Source: Acidovorax sp. GBBC 1281 (GTDB lineage: Bacteria > Pseudomonadota > Gammaproteobacteria > Burkholderiales > Burkholderiaceae_C). Taken from it: a DNA stretch of 64,000 bases. The DNA is taken from assembly GCF_028473645.1 (NCBI RefSeq), contig NZ_CP097269.1, positions 876,001 through 940,000 of the forward strand. The letters are read 5' to 3'. The notes beneath the pieces were generated by a model that had not been told where the DNA came from, ran no database searches, and saw only the letters and a list, made by a program, of their open reading frames with translations. The position numbers and the translations under genes were made by a program. Positions 18,098-25,816 of the stretch are shown here, one piece after another. How positions within the stretch are numbered: the stretch's first letter is position 1; every line of letters starts with the position of its first letter.

Positions 18098-18159
18098 GCG
18101 AAGGCCCTGCCAGCGCGGGAAAGGCCGACCCTGCCTTCCTGCGCTGGCAGGGCCTTCGC
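18098..18159. terminator. 19-bp perfect inverted repeat between convergent purH and hrpW-like genes
   Basis: The arms GCGAAGGCCCTGCCAGCGC (18098-18116) and their exact complement (18141-18159) enclose a 24-base loop. It lies 28 bp after the purH stop and 18 bp from the stop of the opposing gene. There is no T-run on either side, so it may act as a bidirectional transcription barrier or mRNA 3' stabiliser rather than a textbook terminator. Confidence 0.6.
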
Positions 18160-18176
18160 CGTTGTGGCGCGTCAGG

Positions 18177-19415
18177 TCACCCGACGGTCTGGACGGACTG
18201 GCGCACGCTGCCGGCGCCGTGCACCTTGCTGGGGTCGCCCGCCATCACGTTCACCGGCGTCTTGCCACCGTCCACGTCGGTGTTCGAGATGTTGATGGTG
18301 GAGTGCTTGGAGTCGAAGCGGAAGGTGAAGGCCTTGAGGTTCTGCAAGGTCGAATCGGAGATGTCCACGTTCGCCGTGATCGGGTAGCCGCCGCGCGTGA
18401 CCGCCAGCTGGCCGATGTTGTCGGCGTAGATGCCCTGGAGCTTCAGGTTCACGTCGCCGTTGATCTGGATCGCCTTGTCGTGGCTGTTCTGGAACGACGA
18501 GTTCGTGATCTCCACCTGGGCCGGGCCGCTCGGAAGGTCCTTCGCCGAGATGCCGGCGCGCTGGGCGTCGACCGCCTTGTTCTCCGCGCCGTCCACGGTG
18601 ACGAAGTCGTCCCCGGTCTGCAGGCCGTGCACGTTGTCCAGCTTGGCATCGCCCAGCAGGTGGATGCCGTCCCCGCCCTTGAACTGCAGGTTCTTGATCG
18701 ATGCGCCCGGTTCGAGGATGAACATCGGCAACTGCGTTTCGGCGGTGCCGCCGCCGTTCAGCCCGGCGCCGGCGTTGAACAGTTTGCCTTGCCCGTCGTA
18801 GGTCGTGCCCGCCTTCACGATGATGGGCTTGTTCACCTCTTCCACGCCCGTGGGCTCGGCGACCTTCATGTTCGCCGGCGGCTTGGTGATGGCTGAATTC
18901 GTTGACGGGGATGGGGCTGGCGTGGGGGCTGACGACGGCGCGGTCGCCGGTGCCTTGCCGCCCGAACCCACCTCCGTGGGGGGCGGCGGTGCAGGCGTCG
19001 GCGATGGCTTGGGCGCGTTCGTGATCGTGGACGGGTCGGGCGTGGGCGCCGCTGCCGTCGGCGCCGGGGCTTGCGTGGGCGCTGGCGCGGGTGTGGGTGT
19101 GGCCGCACCGGGGGACGGTGCCGGCGACGGTCCCGAAGAAGGCGCGGCGGCGGGCGAGGGCGAAGAAGACGGTGCCGGAGATGGCGATGGGGACGGCGAC
19201 CCGCCGCCGGAGCTGCCGGATGAACCGGACCCCTGCTGGCCGGTCAATTCCTTGATCAGCTTTTCCAGAAACCCCTTGAGCAGGGACTCGATGGCTTTCT
19301 GCAGCGTCTGGCTGTCGGTGCCCGAGGCGGAGGACGGGGAATTTCCGGACTGGACCTGGGCCTTGCGGTGGGTGTTCCAGGCACTGAAGGAAGAAAGAAG
19401 GTCGATGGGGCTCAT
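18177..19415 (-). CDS. hrpW: HrpW-like harpin with pectate lyase (PL3-type) domain, probable type III secreted protein
   Basis: The 412-residue protein has no classical signal peptide. The N terminus is Ser/Gln/Asn-rich (HRKAQVQSGNSPSSASGTDS), as in harpins, followed by an amphipathic segment LQKAIESLLKGFLEKLIKEL. Next is a linker of about 120 residues built of Pro-Ser, Pro-Ala and Pro-Thr repeats. The C-terminal 220 residues match the pectate-lyase-like domain of HrpW: IIVKAGTTYDGQGKLFNAG, LPMFILEPGASIKNLQFK, GDGIHLLGDAKLDNV, GDDFVTVDG and DKAIQINGDVNLKL. In known HrpW proteins this domain binds pectate and often lacks lyase activity; I cannot tell activity here. A PIP box and matching -10 box upstream support HrpX control and export by the type III system. 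Confidence 0.8.
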   Translation of the reverse strand: MSPIDLLSSFSAWNTHRKAQVQSGNSPSSASGTDSQTLQKAIESLLKGFLEKLIKELTGQQGSGSSGSSGGGSPSPSPSPAPSSSPSPAAAPSSGPSPAPSPGAATPTPAPAPTQAPAPTAAAPTPDPSTITNAPKPSPTPAPPPPTEVGSGGKAPATAPSSAPTPAPSPSTNSAITKPPANMKVAEPTGVEEVNKPIIVKAGTTYDGQGKLFNAGAGLNGGGTAETQLPMFILEPGASIKNLQFKGGDGIHLLGDAKLDNVHGLQTGDDFVTVDGAENKAVDAQRAGISAKDLPSGPAQVEITNSSFQNSHDKAIQINGDVNLKLQGIYADNIGQLAVTRGGYPITANVDISDSTLQNLKAFTFRFDSKHSTINISNTDVDGGKTPVNVMAGDPSKVHGAGSVRQSVQTVG

Positions 19416-19484
19416 GGGTGCTCGCGATCCCGGCGGAACGGGCCGTCGGTCAAAATGCCACGCAACATGCGTGGCTTCGCGAAC

Positions 19485-19545
19485 ACTGTGCGCTGCGCGC
19501 CTGCTTTGCAGGGCGGCCGCACGAAGCGGCGCCGCACCACCCGAA
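19485..19545 (-). promoter_or_regulatory. PIP box and -10 box (HrpX-type promoter) upstream of hrpW-like gene
   Basis: On the minus strand TTCGG (19545-19541), 15 bases and TTCGT (19525-19521) fit the plant-inducible promoter consensus TTCGB-N15-TTCGB exactly. Thirty bases further on, CACAGT (19490-19485) fits the required YANNNT -10 box. The start codon is 70 bp downstream. A small inverted repeat (GCCACGC, 5 bases, GCGTGGC) lies in the leader at 19457-19475. Confidence 0.8.
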
Positions 19546-19588
19546 GCGCCGTGGGTGGGCGGCGTTGGCCCCGCGGGCGGCTCGGTCC

Positions 19589-20902
19589 CTAGCGGGCGGC
19601 GAGCGTACGGAACACGTCGCGCGCGATCGCCACGGTCTCGTCGATGTCCTGCGCGGTGTGCGCGCTGCTCACGAAGCCGGCTTCATACAGCGCCGGGGCG
19701 ATGTACACGCCGCGGTCCAGCAAGCCATGGAACAGCGTGTTGAACCGCGCGCCGTCCGTCGCCATCACCGTGGGGTAGTTCTGCGGCAGCTCAGGCAGCA
19801 GGAAGAAGCCGAACATGCCGCCTTCGCTGTCGGCGCTGAACGGCACGCCTTCCGCCTGCGCGGCCTGCGCCAGGCCTTCGACCAGCGAGCGGGTGCGTGC
19901 GCCCAGCGCGTCGTAGAAGCCCGGCCGGGCGATCTCGCGCAGCGTGGCCAGGCCGCAGGCTGTCGCCACGGGGTTGCCCGACAGCGTGCCGGCCTGGTAC
20001 ACGGGCCCGAGCGGCGCCAGGTGCTCCATGATCGCGCGCGGCCCGCCGAACGCCGCCAGTGGCATGCCGCCGCCGATCACCTTGCCCAGCACCGTGAGGT
20101 CGGGCTGGAAGCCGGGAATGCTCCGGGCGTACAGGCTTTGGGCGCTGCCCAGCGCCACACGGAAACCGGTCATGACCTCATCGAACACCAGCAGTGCGCC
20201 GTACTGCGTGCACAGCTCGCGGCAGCGCTGCATGAATGGCACGCTGGCGCGCACGAAGTTCATGTTGCCGGCGATCGGCTCGATCATCAGGCAGGCCAGG
20301 TCCCGGCCATGCAGGGCGAAGGCCTCCTCCAGCTGTGCGATGTCGTTGTATTCGAGCACCAGGGTGTGCTGCACCACCTCGGGCGGCACGCCCGCGCTCG
20401 TGGCGTGGCCGAAGGTGGCCAGGCCCGAGCCGGCCTTCACCAGCAGGGCATCGGCATGGCCGTGGTAGCAGCCGTTGAACTTGATGATCTTGCTGCGGCC
20501 CGTGGCGCCGCGCGCCAGGCGGATGGCGCTCATGCCGGCCTCGGTGCCCGAGCTCACTAGGCGGATCATCTCCATCGACGGCACGTGCGCGATGATGGCC
20601 TCGGCCAGTTCGACCTCGCGCTCGGTCGGGGCGCCGAAGCTGAAGCCCTCGACCGCCGCCTTCTGCACCGCCTCGAGCACGGCCGGGTGGCCGTGGCCCA
20701 GGATCATCGGCCCCCAGGAGCCGATGTAGTCGATGAAGCGCTGGCCGTTGGCGTCCCAGAAGTAGGCGCCTTGCGCACGCTGCACGAAGCGCGGCGTGCC
20801 GCCCACGGCCTTGAAGGCCCGCACGGGCGAATTGACGCCGCCGGGGATGAGCGCCTTGGCGCGTTCGAACAGGGAGAGGTTGAGGTCAGTGCTGGGTGTC
20901 AT
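19589..20902 (-). CDS. hemL: Glutamate-1-semialdehyde 2,1-aminomutase
   Basis: This 437-residue PLP enzyme makes 5-aminolevulinate from glutamate-1-semialdehyde, the C5 route to haem. Recognised by [20 protein letters not shown] at the N terminus, [53 protein letters not shown] and the PLP-lysine block [16 protein letters not shown]. Length is normal. It is encoded on the minus strand directly after thiD, with the two genes overlapping by 17 bp, so they share a transcript. Confidence 0.96.
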   Translation of the reverse strand: MTPSTDLNLSLFERAKALIPGGVNSPVRAFKAVGGTPRFVQRAQGAYFWDANGQRFIDYIGSWGPMILGHGHPAVLEAVQKAAVEGFSFGAPTEREVELAEAIIAHVPSMEMIRLVSSGTEAGMSAIRLARGATGRSKIIKFNGCYHGHADALLVKAGSGLATFGHATSAGVPPEVVQHTLVLEYNDIAQLEEAFALHGRDLACLMIEPIAGNMNFVRASVPFMQRCRELCTQYGALLVFDEVMTGFRVALGSAQSLYARSIPGFQPDLTVLGKVIGGGMPLAAFGGPRAIMEHLAPLGPVYQAGTLSGNPVATACGLATLREIARPGFYDALGARTRSLVEGLAQAAQAEGVPFSADSEGGMFGFFLLPELPQNYPTVMATDGARFNTLFHGLLDRGVYIAPALYEAGFVSSAHTAQDIDETVAIARDVFRTLAAR

Positions 20903-21839
20903 GGGGTGGCATCACGAAGCCGTCGATGGCGGTGGGGTCGGGAGTGGGCTCGCCGTCTTCGTCATCCTCGTCATCGTCGGGCTGCGCCCAGAACATGCGG
21001 TCGGGGATGATGTGGCCCATGCCCGGGCGAAAGCCAGCGTCCAGGCAACGGTCCAGGTAGGCGAGCGCCTCGCTCGTGGCCTCGCCCAGGTCGTTGCCGC
21101 TGGCGACCAGCGCCGTCAGGGCGGCCGAGAGCGTGTCGCCGGCACCGGCGAAGGTGGCCTCGAACAGTTCGAACTTGCCGCTGCCCAGCACCGTCTGCGG
21201 CGAGGCGAGCACGTTCTCCACGAACTGCTCGGGCGCGGGAATGCCGGTCACCAATACATAAGGCACGCCCAGCTCGGAGGCGGCCATGGCCAGGTCGCGC
21301 GCGGAAGGCTTTTTCTCGCTGGTCCAGTCTGGCAGCAGCCAACGCCACAGGGTGCTGTGGTTTCCTACCAACAGCGAGACCTGGGGCAGCAGCAGTTCCT
21401 GAAAGGCGTCCAGGTACTGGTCGATGAGGTCGTCCCGCCACCAGGACAGATTGGGCATGTAGGCGATCACGGGCACGTCGTCGTAGTCGGACGCGATGGA
21501 CGCGATGGCGCTCAGGTTCTCGGGGCTGCCCGCGAAGCCCACCTTGATGGCCTGCACGGTGAGGTCTTCCAGCACGGTGCGGGCCTGCTCGGCCACCGCC
21601 TCGTCGTCGAAGGCGTAGTGGTCGAAGATCTCGGCCGTGTCGCGGATGTAGGCGCCCGTGGCCACCGCGATCGGGTGGCCACCCACGGAGGCGATGGTGG
21701 CGATGTCCGCCGTCAGCCCGCCGGCCCCGCTCGGGTCGTTGGCGTTGAACACCATCACGCAGGCGGGGGTGGCGCCGTCGTCGTCGGCTTCATCGGGGGA
21801 TGGGGAGAGGTCTGGGGGGAGGGGGGAATCTGTGGTCAT
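20886..21839 (-). CDS. thiD: Hydroxymethylpyrimidine/phosphomethylpyrimidine kinase
   Basis: The 317-residue kinase belongs to the ThiD branch of the ribokinase family and phosphorylates the thiamine pyrimidine precursor. The substrate block [20 protein letters not shown] near residue 30, VKVGF-like [12 protein letters not shown], and the anion-hole segment [17 protein letters not shown] with the catalytic aspartate are all present. N- and C-terminal tails are acidic and poorly conserved. I use the ATG at 21839 (MTTDSPLPP); an upstream ATG at 21911 overlaps the probable promoter region of the divergent rubredoxin gene. It is the first gene of the thiD-hemL unit. Confidence 0.92.
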   Translation of the reverse strand: MTTDSPLPPDLSPSPDEADDDGATPACVMVFNANDPSGAGGLTADIATIASVGGHPIAVATGAYIRDTAEIFDHYAFDDEAVAEQARTVLEDLTVQAIKVGFAGSPENLSAIASIASDYDDVPVIAYMPNLSWWRDDLIDQYLDAFQELLLPQVSLLVGNHSTLWRWLLPDWTSEKKPSARDLAMAASELGVPYVLVTGIPAPEQFVENVLASPQTVLGSGKFELFEATFAGAGDTLSAALTALVASGNDLGEATSEALAYLDRCLDAGFRPGMGHIIPDRMFWAQPDDDEDDEDGEPTPDPTAIDGFVMPPHDTQH

Positions 21840-21934
21840 GGCGCCGCACCAGCGTAACGGTTGGCACGGAAACTGCCTTCCCGTTGAGATGCTTGGATAC
21901 AATCGTTGCATTCTATGTGAAGGCCATTTAAGCT

Positions 21935-22108
21935 GTGACGGACCCTAAAACCTGGATGTGCTTGATTTGCGGTTGGATATATGACGAGGCAACAGGTTCT
22001 CCTGAGCACGGAATAGCGCCCAATACGCCGTGGGATCAAGTGCCCATGAATTGGACCTGTCCGGAGTGTGGCGCTCGCAAGGAAGACTTCGAAATGGTCC
22101 AGATCTGA
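21935..22108 (+). CDS. rubA: Rubredoxin
   Basis: A 57-residue iron protein. The four cysteines come as CLICG near residue 9 and CPECGARKEDFEMV near residue 43, the standard rubredoxin [Fe(SCys)4] site, with GWIYDEATGSPEHGIAPNTPW between them. The start is GTG 21935 (VTDPKTWMC). Rubredoxins carry single electrons in the cytoplasm. The gene lies 42 bp upstream of pilG, an arrangement common in beta- and gamma-proteobacteria, although no functional link with pilus control is established. It is divergent from thiD, with 95 bp between starts. Confidence 0.93.
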   Translation: MTDPKTWMCLICGWIYDEATGSPEHGIAPNTPWDQVPMNWTCPECGARKEDFEMVQI

Positions 22109-22150
22109 GGCGCGGCTCCTGCCAGCGTTGTTATTTCCCCTTCAGGAGCG

Positions 22151-22558
22151 GTGACGAAATTGACTACAACAGGCGCATCCTTCAAGGTGCTCGTCGTGGA
22201 TGACAGCAATACCATCCGCCGCAGCGCAGAAATCTTTCTCAAGCAGGGTGGCCACGAAGTGCTGCTCGCCGACGATGGCTTCGATGCCTTGGCCAAGGTC
22301 AACGACTACCAGCCCCAGTTGATCTTCTGCGACATCCTGATGCCCAAGCTGGACGGCTATCAGACCTGCGCCATCATCAAGCGCAACGCGCGCTTCGCCG
22401 ACACGCCCGTCGTGATGCTCTCCTCCAAGGACGGCGTTTTCGACAAGGCGCGTGGACGCATGGTGGGGTGCCAGGAATATCTCACCAAACCATTTACCAA
22501 AGACCAGCTGCTGAAAGCAGTTCAGCAGTTCGGTAATGCCCAACAAGGAGCGATGTAA
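22151..22558 (+). CDS. pilG: Type IV pilus response regulator PilG
   Basis: The 135-residue single-domain receiver has acidic residues in VLVVDDSNTIRRS, the phosphorylation aspartate in FCDILMPKLDGYQT, the switch serine in VVMLSSKDG and the lysine in EYLTKPFTKDQ. It starts with GTG 22151. In Pseudomonas PilG is phosphorylated by the PilL/ChpA kinase and promotes pilus extension. It is the first pil gene of the operon and overlaps pilH by one base. Confidence 0.93.
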   Translation: MTKLTTTGASFKVLVVDDSNTIRRSAEIFLKQGGHEVLLADDGFDALAKVNDYQPQLIFCDILMPKLDGYQTCAIIKRNARFADTPVVMLSSKDGVFDKARGRMVGCQEYLTKPFTKDQLLKAVQQFGNAQQGAM

Positions 22559-22923
22559 TGCCTATCCAGAAAGTACTGGTCGTTGACGACTCGAAGACCG
22601 AGTTGATGTTTCTGACCGACTTGCTGCAAAAAAAGGGCATGCAGGTCCGCACCGCGGAAAATGCCGAAGAAGCCTTCCGCCGCCTCGCGGAAGAAAAGCC
22701 CGACCTGATCCTCATGGACGTCGTGATGCCGGGCCAGAACGGCTTTCAGCTCACGCGCGCCATCACCCGCGACCCCCAGTTCGCTGACGTGCCGATCATC
22801 ATGTGCACCAGCAAGAACCAGGAAACCGACCGGGTGTGGGGCATGCGCCAGGGCGCTCGCGGCTACATCACCAAGCCGGTGGATCCTGCCGAGCTGCAAG
22901 CCAAGATCGACGCACTGAACTAA
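22558..22923 (+). CDS. pilH: Type IV pilus response regulator PilH
   Basis: The 121-residue receiver begins MPIQKVLVVDDSKTELMFL, with phosphorylation aspartate in LILMDVVMPGQNGFQ and lysine in GYITKPVDPAEL. Its ATG overlaps the pilG stop (TAATG). In characterised systems PilH works with PilG to balance pilus extension and retraction, possibly as a phosphate sink. pilI follows after 17 bp. Confidence 0.94.
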   Translation: MPIQKVLVVDDSKTELMFLTDLLQKKGMQVRTAENAEEAFRRLAEEKPDLILMDVVMPGQNGFQLTRAITRDPQFADVPIIMCTSKNQETDRVWGMRQGARGYITKPVDPAELQAKIDALN

Positions 22924-22940
22924 AAGCGCCCGGACCGTCC

Positions 22941-23468
22941 ATGGCCAACCGTGAAGCGCTGAGAGAGCTCCAGACCCGCCTTGCAGCCCGCCTGCAGGCG
23001 GCGCGGGGCGAGGGTGTGTCTGTTTCGTCCTGGCTGGCCGTCGAGTCGGCGGGGCGCCGTTTCCTGCTGCCGCTGGGCCAGTCGGGAGAGATCTTTCCCT
23101 GGGCGGGCGTGCAAGCCGTGCCCTATACCCATGCCTGGTTCCTCGGGGTGGCCAACCTGCGCGGCTCGCTGATCGGCGTGGTCGATCTGGCAGGGTTGCT
23201 CGGTTTGCCGTCCAATCGCACCGAGCAGGCGCTGGCCGATGCCAGCCTGCTGGCTTTCAATGCGGTGCTCGATGTGAACGCCGCGCTGCTGGTCGATCGC
23301 CTGGCCGGCCTGCGCGGCACGGAAGCCTTCGTTTCCTCCGAGCCCCCCGCCGAAGACGCGCCCCCGTTCTACGGCACCACGTATCTGGATTCCCAGGGAG
23401 TCCAATGGCAGGAGCTCAACCTGCAAGCCCTGTCCCAACACCCCGCTTTCCTCAGCATCAGTGCTTGA
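22941..23468 (+). CDS. pilI: CheW-like adaptor PilI
   Basis: The 175-residue protein has one CheW domain. Hallmarks are RRFLLPLGQSGEIFPW, the turn HAWFLGVANLRGSLIGVVDL near residue 75, and a late beta strand ending WQELNLQAL. It couples the chemoreceptor PilJ to the kinase PilL. It sits between pilH and pilJ with spacings of 17 and 21 bp, as in other proteobacterial pil-chp operons. Confidence 0.93.
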   Translation: MANREALRELQTRLAARLQAARGEGVSVSSWLAVESAGRRFLLPLGQSGEIFPWAGVQAVPYTHAWFLGVANLRGSLIGVVDLAGLLGLPSNRTEQALADASLLAFNAVLDVNAALLVDRLAGLRGTEAFVSSEPPAEDAPPFYGTTYLDSQGVQWQELNLQALSQHPAFLSISA

Positions 23469-23489
23469 GTTTTTCTGTAAGGCCGCACC

Positions 23490-25769
23490 ATGTCCGTCGT
23501 CAACCCATTTGCAAAAATGTTCAACCGCAAGCCCGCCGAGCCGGATGCCAACCCAGGGCTTTCGGGAGCGGATGCCGGGCTGGATCCGTTGACGTCCGAT
23601 GCGTCCTCGCTGCGTGACTCCTACCAGGCGGACGCCATGAACAGCGTGCAGGGTGACCCTTCTGCGATCTCGCAGTTCGCAGAAGGCGAAGTCGCCGACG
23701 AAGACCTGATCTCGCTGCCCCTGCTGGGCCGGGCCACGGCCGCCAGCCACCAGCGCCGCCTGCTGATGCTGCTGGCCATCGGCGTGATCGTGCTGGCGGC
23801 GATCGCCGGCTGGGTGCTGCAGCAGGCCGACCGTTCCGCACAGCAACTGGCCGCGACCGGCCAGTCGCTGATGCAGTCGCAACGCCTGGCCAAATCCGTT
23901 TCGCAGGCGCTGGTGGGCAGCCCCCAGGCCTTCCCGGACGTGATGGAAAGCTCGGGCTCCCTGGCGCGTGACGTGCGTGCCCTGACCACGGGCGACAGCG
24001 ACCTGAACGTGCAGGCCCTGGGCGAGCAGTTCAAGCCCGACCTGGAGGCGGTGAACCCGCTGATGGAGCGCGCCGAGCGCAACGCCAGCGTGGTGATGGG
24101 CCAGCAGAAGATCCTGACGCAGGTGGGCGACGCACTGCGCACCATCAACCGCCAATCGTCCGACCTGCTGGAAATCGCTGAAACGATTTCCTCGCTCAAG
24201 CTGCAGCAGAACGCCCCGGCCGCTGAAATCTCCGCCGCTGGCCAACTGGTGATGCTGACCCAGCGCATCGGCAAGTCCGCCAACGAATTCCAGACCACCG
24301 AAGGCGTGAGCCCCGAGGCCGTGTTCCTGCTGGGCAAGGACTTGAACTCGTTCAAGGAAATCGCCCAGGGCATGCTGGACGGCAGCGCCGACCTGCGCCT
24401 GGCCGCCACCCGGGATGCTCAGACCCGCGAGCAACTGGAAAGCCTGATCAAGCTCTACGAACAGACGCGTTCGCAAGCCAGCGCCATTCTGGGCAACCTG
24501 CAAGGCCTGGTGTCCGCCCGTGAAGCGCAGTCCGCCATCATTGCCGACAGCGAACCGCTGCGTCGCCAGCTGGAAGGCCTGCAGACCAAGCTGTCGTCCC
24601 AGACGGGCCTGGGTGCCGGCCAGTTCGCCGCGCTGGCCATCGCCGGCCTGTTCGTGCTGTTGTGCGGTATCGGCATCTCGCGCGTCCAGCTGATGGACAG
24701 CCGTTCGCGCCAGGCCTCTGCCGAATCGCAGCAAAAGGATGCCCGCCGCCAGGAGCAGGAAGCCAAGCGCGTGAACGACGCCAACCAGGCCGCCATTTTG
24801 CGTTTGATGAACGAACTGCAGTCGGTCGCCGAAGGCGATCTGACCCAGGAAGCCACCGTGACGGAAGACATCACCGGCGCCATCGCCGACTCGGTGAACT
24901 ACACGGTGGAAGAGTTGCGCCAGCTGGTGGGCAGCGTGCAGAACACGGCCACCCGCGTGGCACAGACGACGTCCCAGGTGGACAGCACCTCGACCGAGCT
25001 GCTGGCCGCTTCGACCGAGCAGCTGCGCGAAATTCGCGAAACTGGCCGCTCGGTGCTCGACATGGCGAGCCGAATCAACGAAGTGTCCACGCAAGCGCAG
25101 GAATCCGCCTCGGTGGCGCGCCAGTCGCTGCAAGCGGCCGATTCCGGCCTGCAGGCCGTGCAGAACGCCATCGGCGGTATGAATTCCATCCGCGACCAGA
25201 TCCAGGACACCTCCAAGCGGATCAAGCGCCTGGGCGAATCGTCGCAGGAGATCGGCGAAATCACCGAGCTGATTTCCGACATTACCGAGCAGACGAACGT
25301 GCTGGCACTGAACGCCGCCATCCAGGCCGCGTCGGCCGGTGAAGCCGGTCGCGGCTTCTCGGTGGTGGCGGAAGAAGTGCAGCGGCTGGCCGAGCGCTCC
25401 GCCGATGCCACGCGCCAGATCTCGGCGCTGGTGAAGGCCATTCAGACCGACACGCAGGATGCCGTGGCCGCCATGGAGCGTTCCACGCAGGGTGTGGTGG
25501 AAGGGGCCCGACTGTCCGACAGCGCCGGTACGGCCCTGACCGAGATCGATCGCGTGTCGCGCCGCCTGGCCGACCTGATCGAGCAGATTTCGTCCTCCAC
25601 GTCCCGCGAAGCCGAACTGGCCAACGAAGTGGCCGACAACATCCAGCACATTTTTGCGGTGACGGAACAGACCGGCGAGGGCACCCGCACGACGGCCCAG
25701 CAGGTGCGCGAACTGTCGCACATGGCTGAAGAGCTGCGCCAGTCGGTTGCACGTTTCAAGATCGCCTGA
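23490..25769 (+). CDS. pilJ: Type IV pilus methyl-accepting chemoreceptor PilJ
   Basis: The 759-residue receptor has a cytoplasmic N-terminal tail, a first transmembrane helix (LLMLLAIGVIVLAAIAGWVL, near residue 90), a periplasmic sensing region with two PilJ-type repeats (QQLAATGQSLMQSQRLAKSV and ISAAGQLVMLTQRIGKSANE), a second membrane helix near residue 385, a HAMP-like linker and a long cytoplasmic coiled coil. The signalling tip ITEQTNVLALNAAIQAA interacts with kinase and adaptor. PilJ senses surface contact or pilus state in Pseudomonas. Confidence 0.95.
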   Translation: MSVVNPFAKMFNRKPAEPDANPGLSGADAGLDPLTSDASSLRDSYQADAMNSVQGDPSAISQFAEGEVADEDLISLPLLGRATAASHQRRLLMLLAIGVIVLAAIAGWVLQQADRSAQQLAATGQSLMQSQRLAKSVSQALVGSPQAFPDVMESSGSLARDVRALTTGDSDLNVQALGEQFKPDLEAVNPLMERAERNASVVMGQQKILTQVGDALRTINRQSSDLLEIAETISSLKLQQNAPAAEISAAGQLVMLTQRIGKSANEFQTTEGVSPEAVFLLGKDLNSFKEIAQGMLDGSADLRLAATRDAQTREQLESLIKLYEQTRSQASAILGNLQGLVSAREAQSAIIADSEPLRRQLEGLQTKLSSQTGLGAGQFAALAIAGLFVLLCGIGISRVQLMDSRSRQASAESQQKDARRQEQEAKRVNDANQAAILRLMNELQSVAEGDLTQEATVTEDITGAIADSVNYTVEELRQLVGSVQNTATRVAQTTSQVDSTSTELLAASTEQLREIRETGRSVLDMASRINEVSTQAQESASVARQSLQAADSGLQAVQNAIGGMNSIRDQIQDTSKRIKRLGESSQEIGEITELISDITEQTNVLALNAAIQAASAGEAGRGFSVVAEEVQRLAERSADATRQISALVKAIQTDTQDAVAAMERSTQGVVEGARLSDSAGTALTEIDRVSRRLADLIEQISSSTSREAELANEVADNIQHIFAVTEQTGEGTRTTAQQVRELSHMAEELRQSVARFKIA

Positions 25770-25816
25770 CGCGCGGACCCATCAACGAACTGGCTCGCGG
25801 AGCCGGGGACGAATCC

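Noticed and set aside
18860..19240. Repetitive GC-rich stretch that might be mistaken for a tandem-repeat or CRISPR-like array
   Set aside because: It encodes the Pro-Ser/Pro-Ala linker of the hrpW-like protein. Units are irregular and there are no spacers.
20796..21857. Plus-strand frames opposite hemL and thiD
   Set aside because: They have no recognisable motif and lie opposite two well-supported enzymes.
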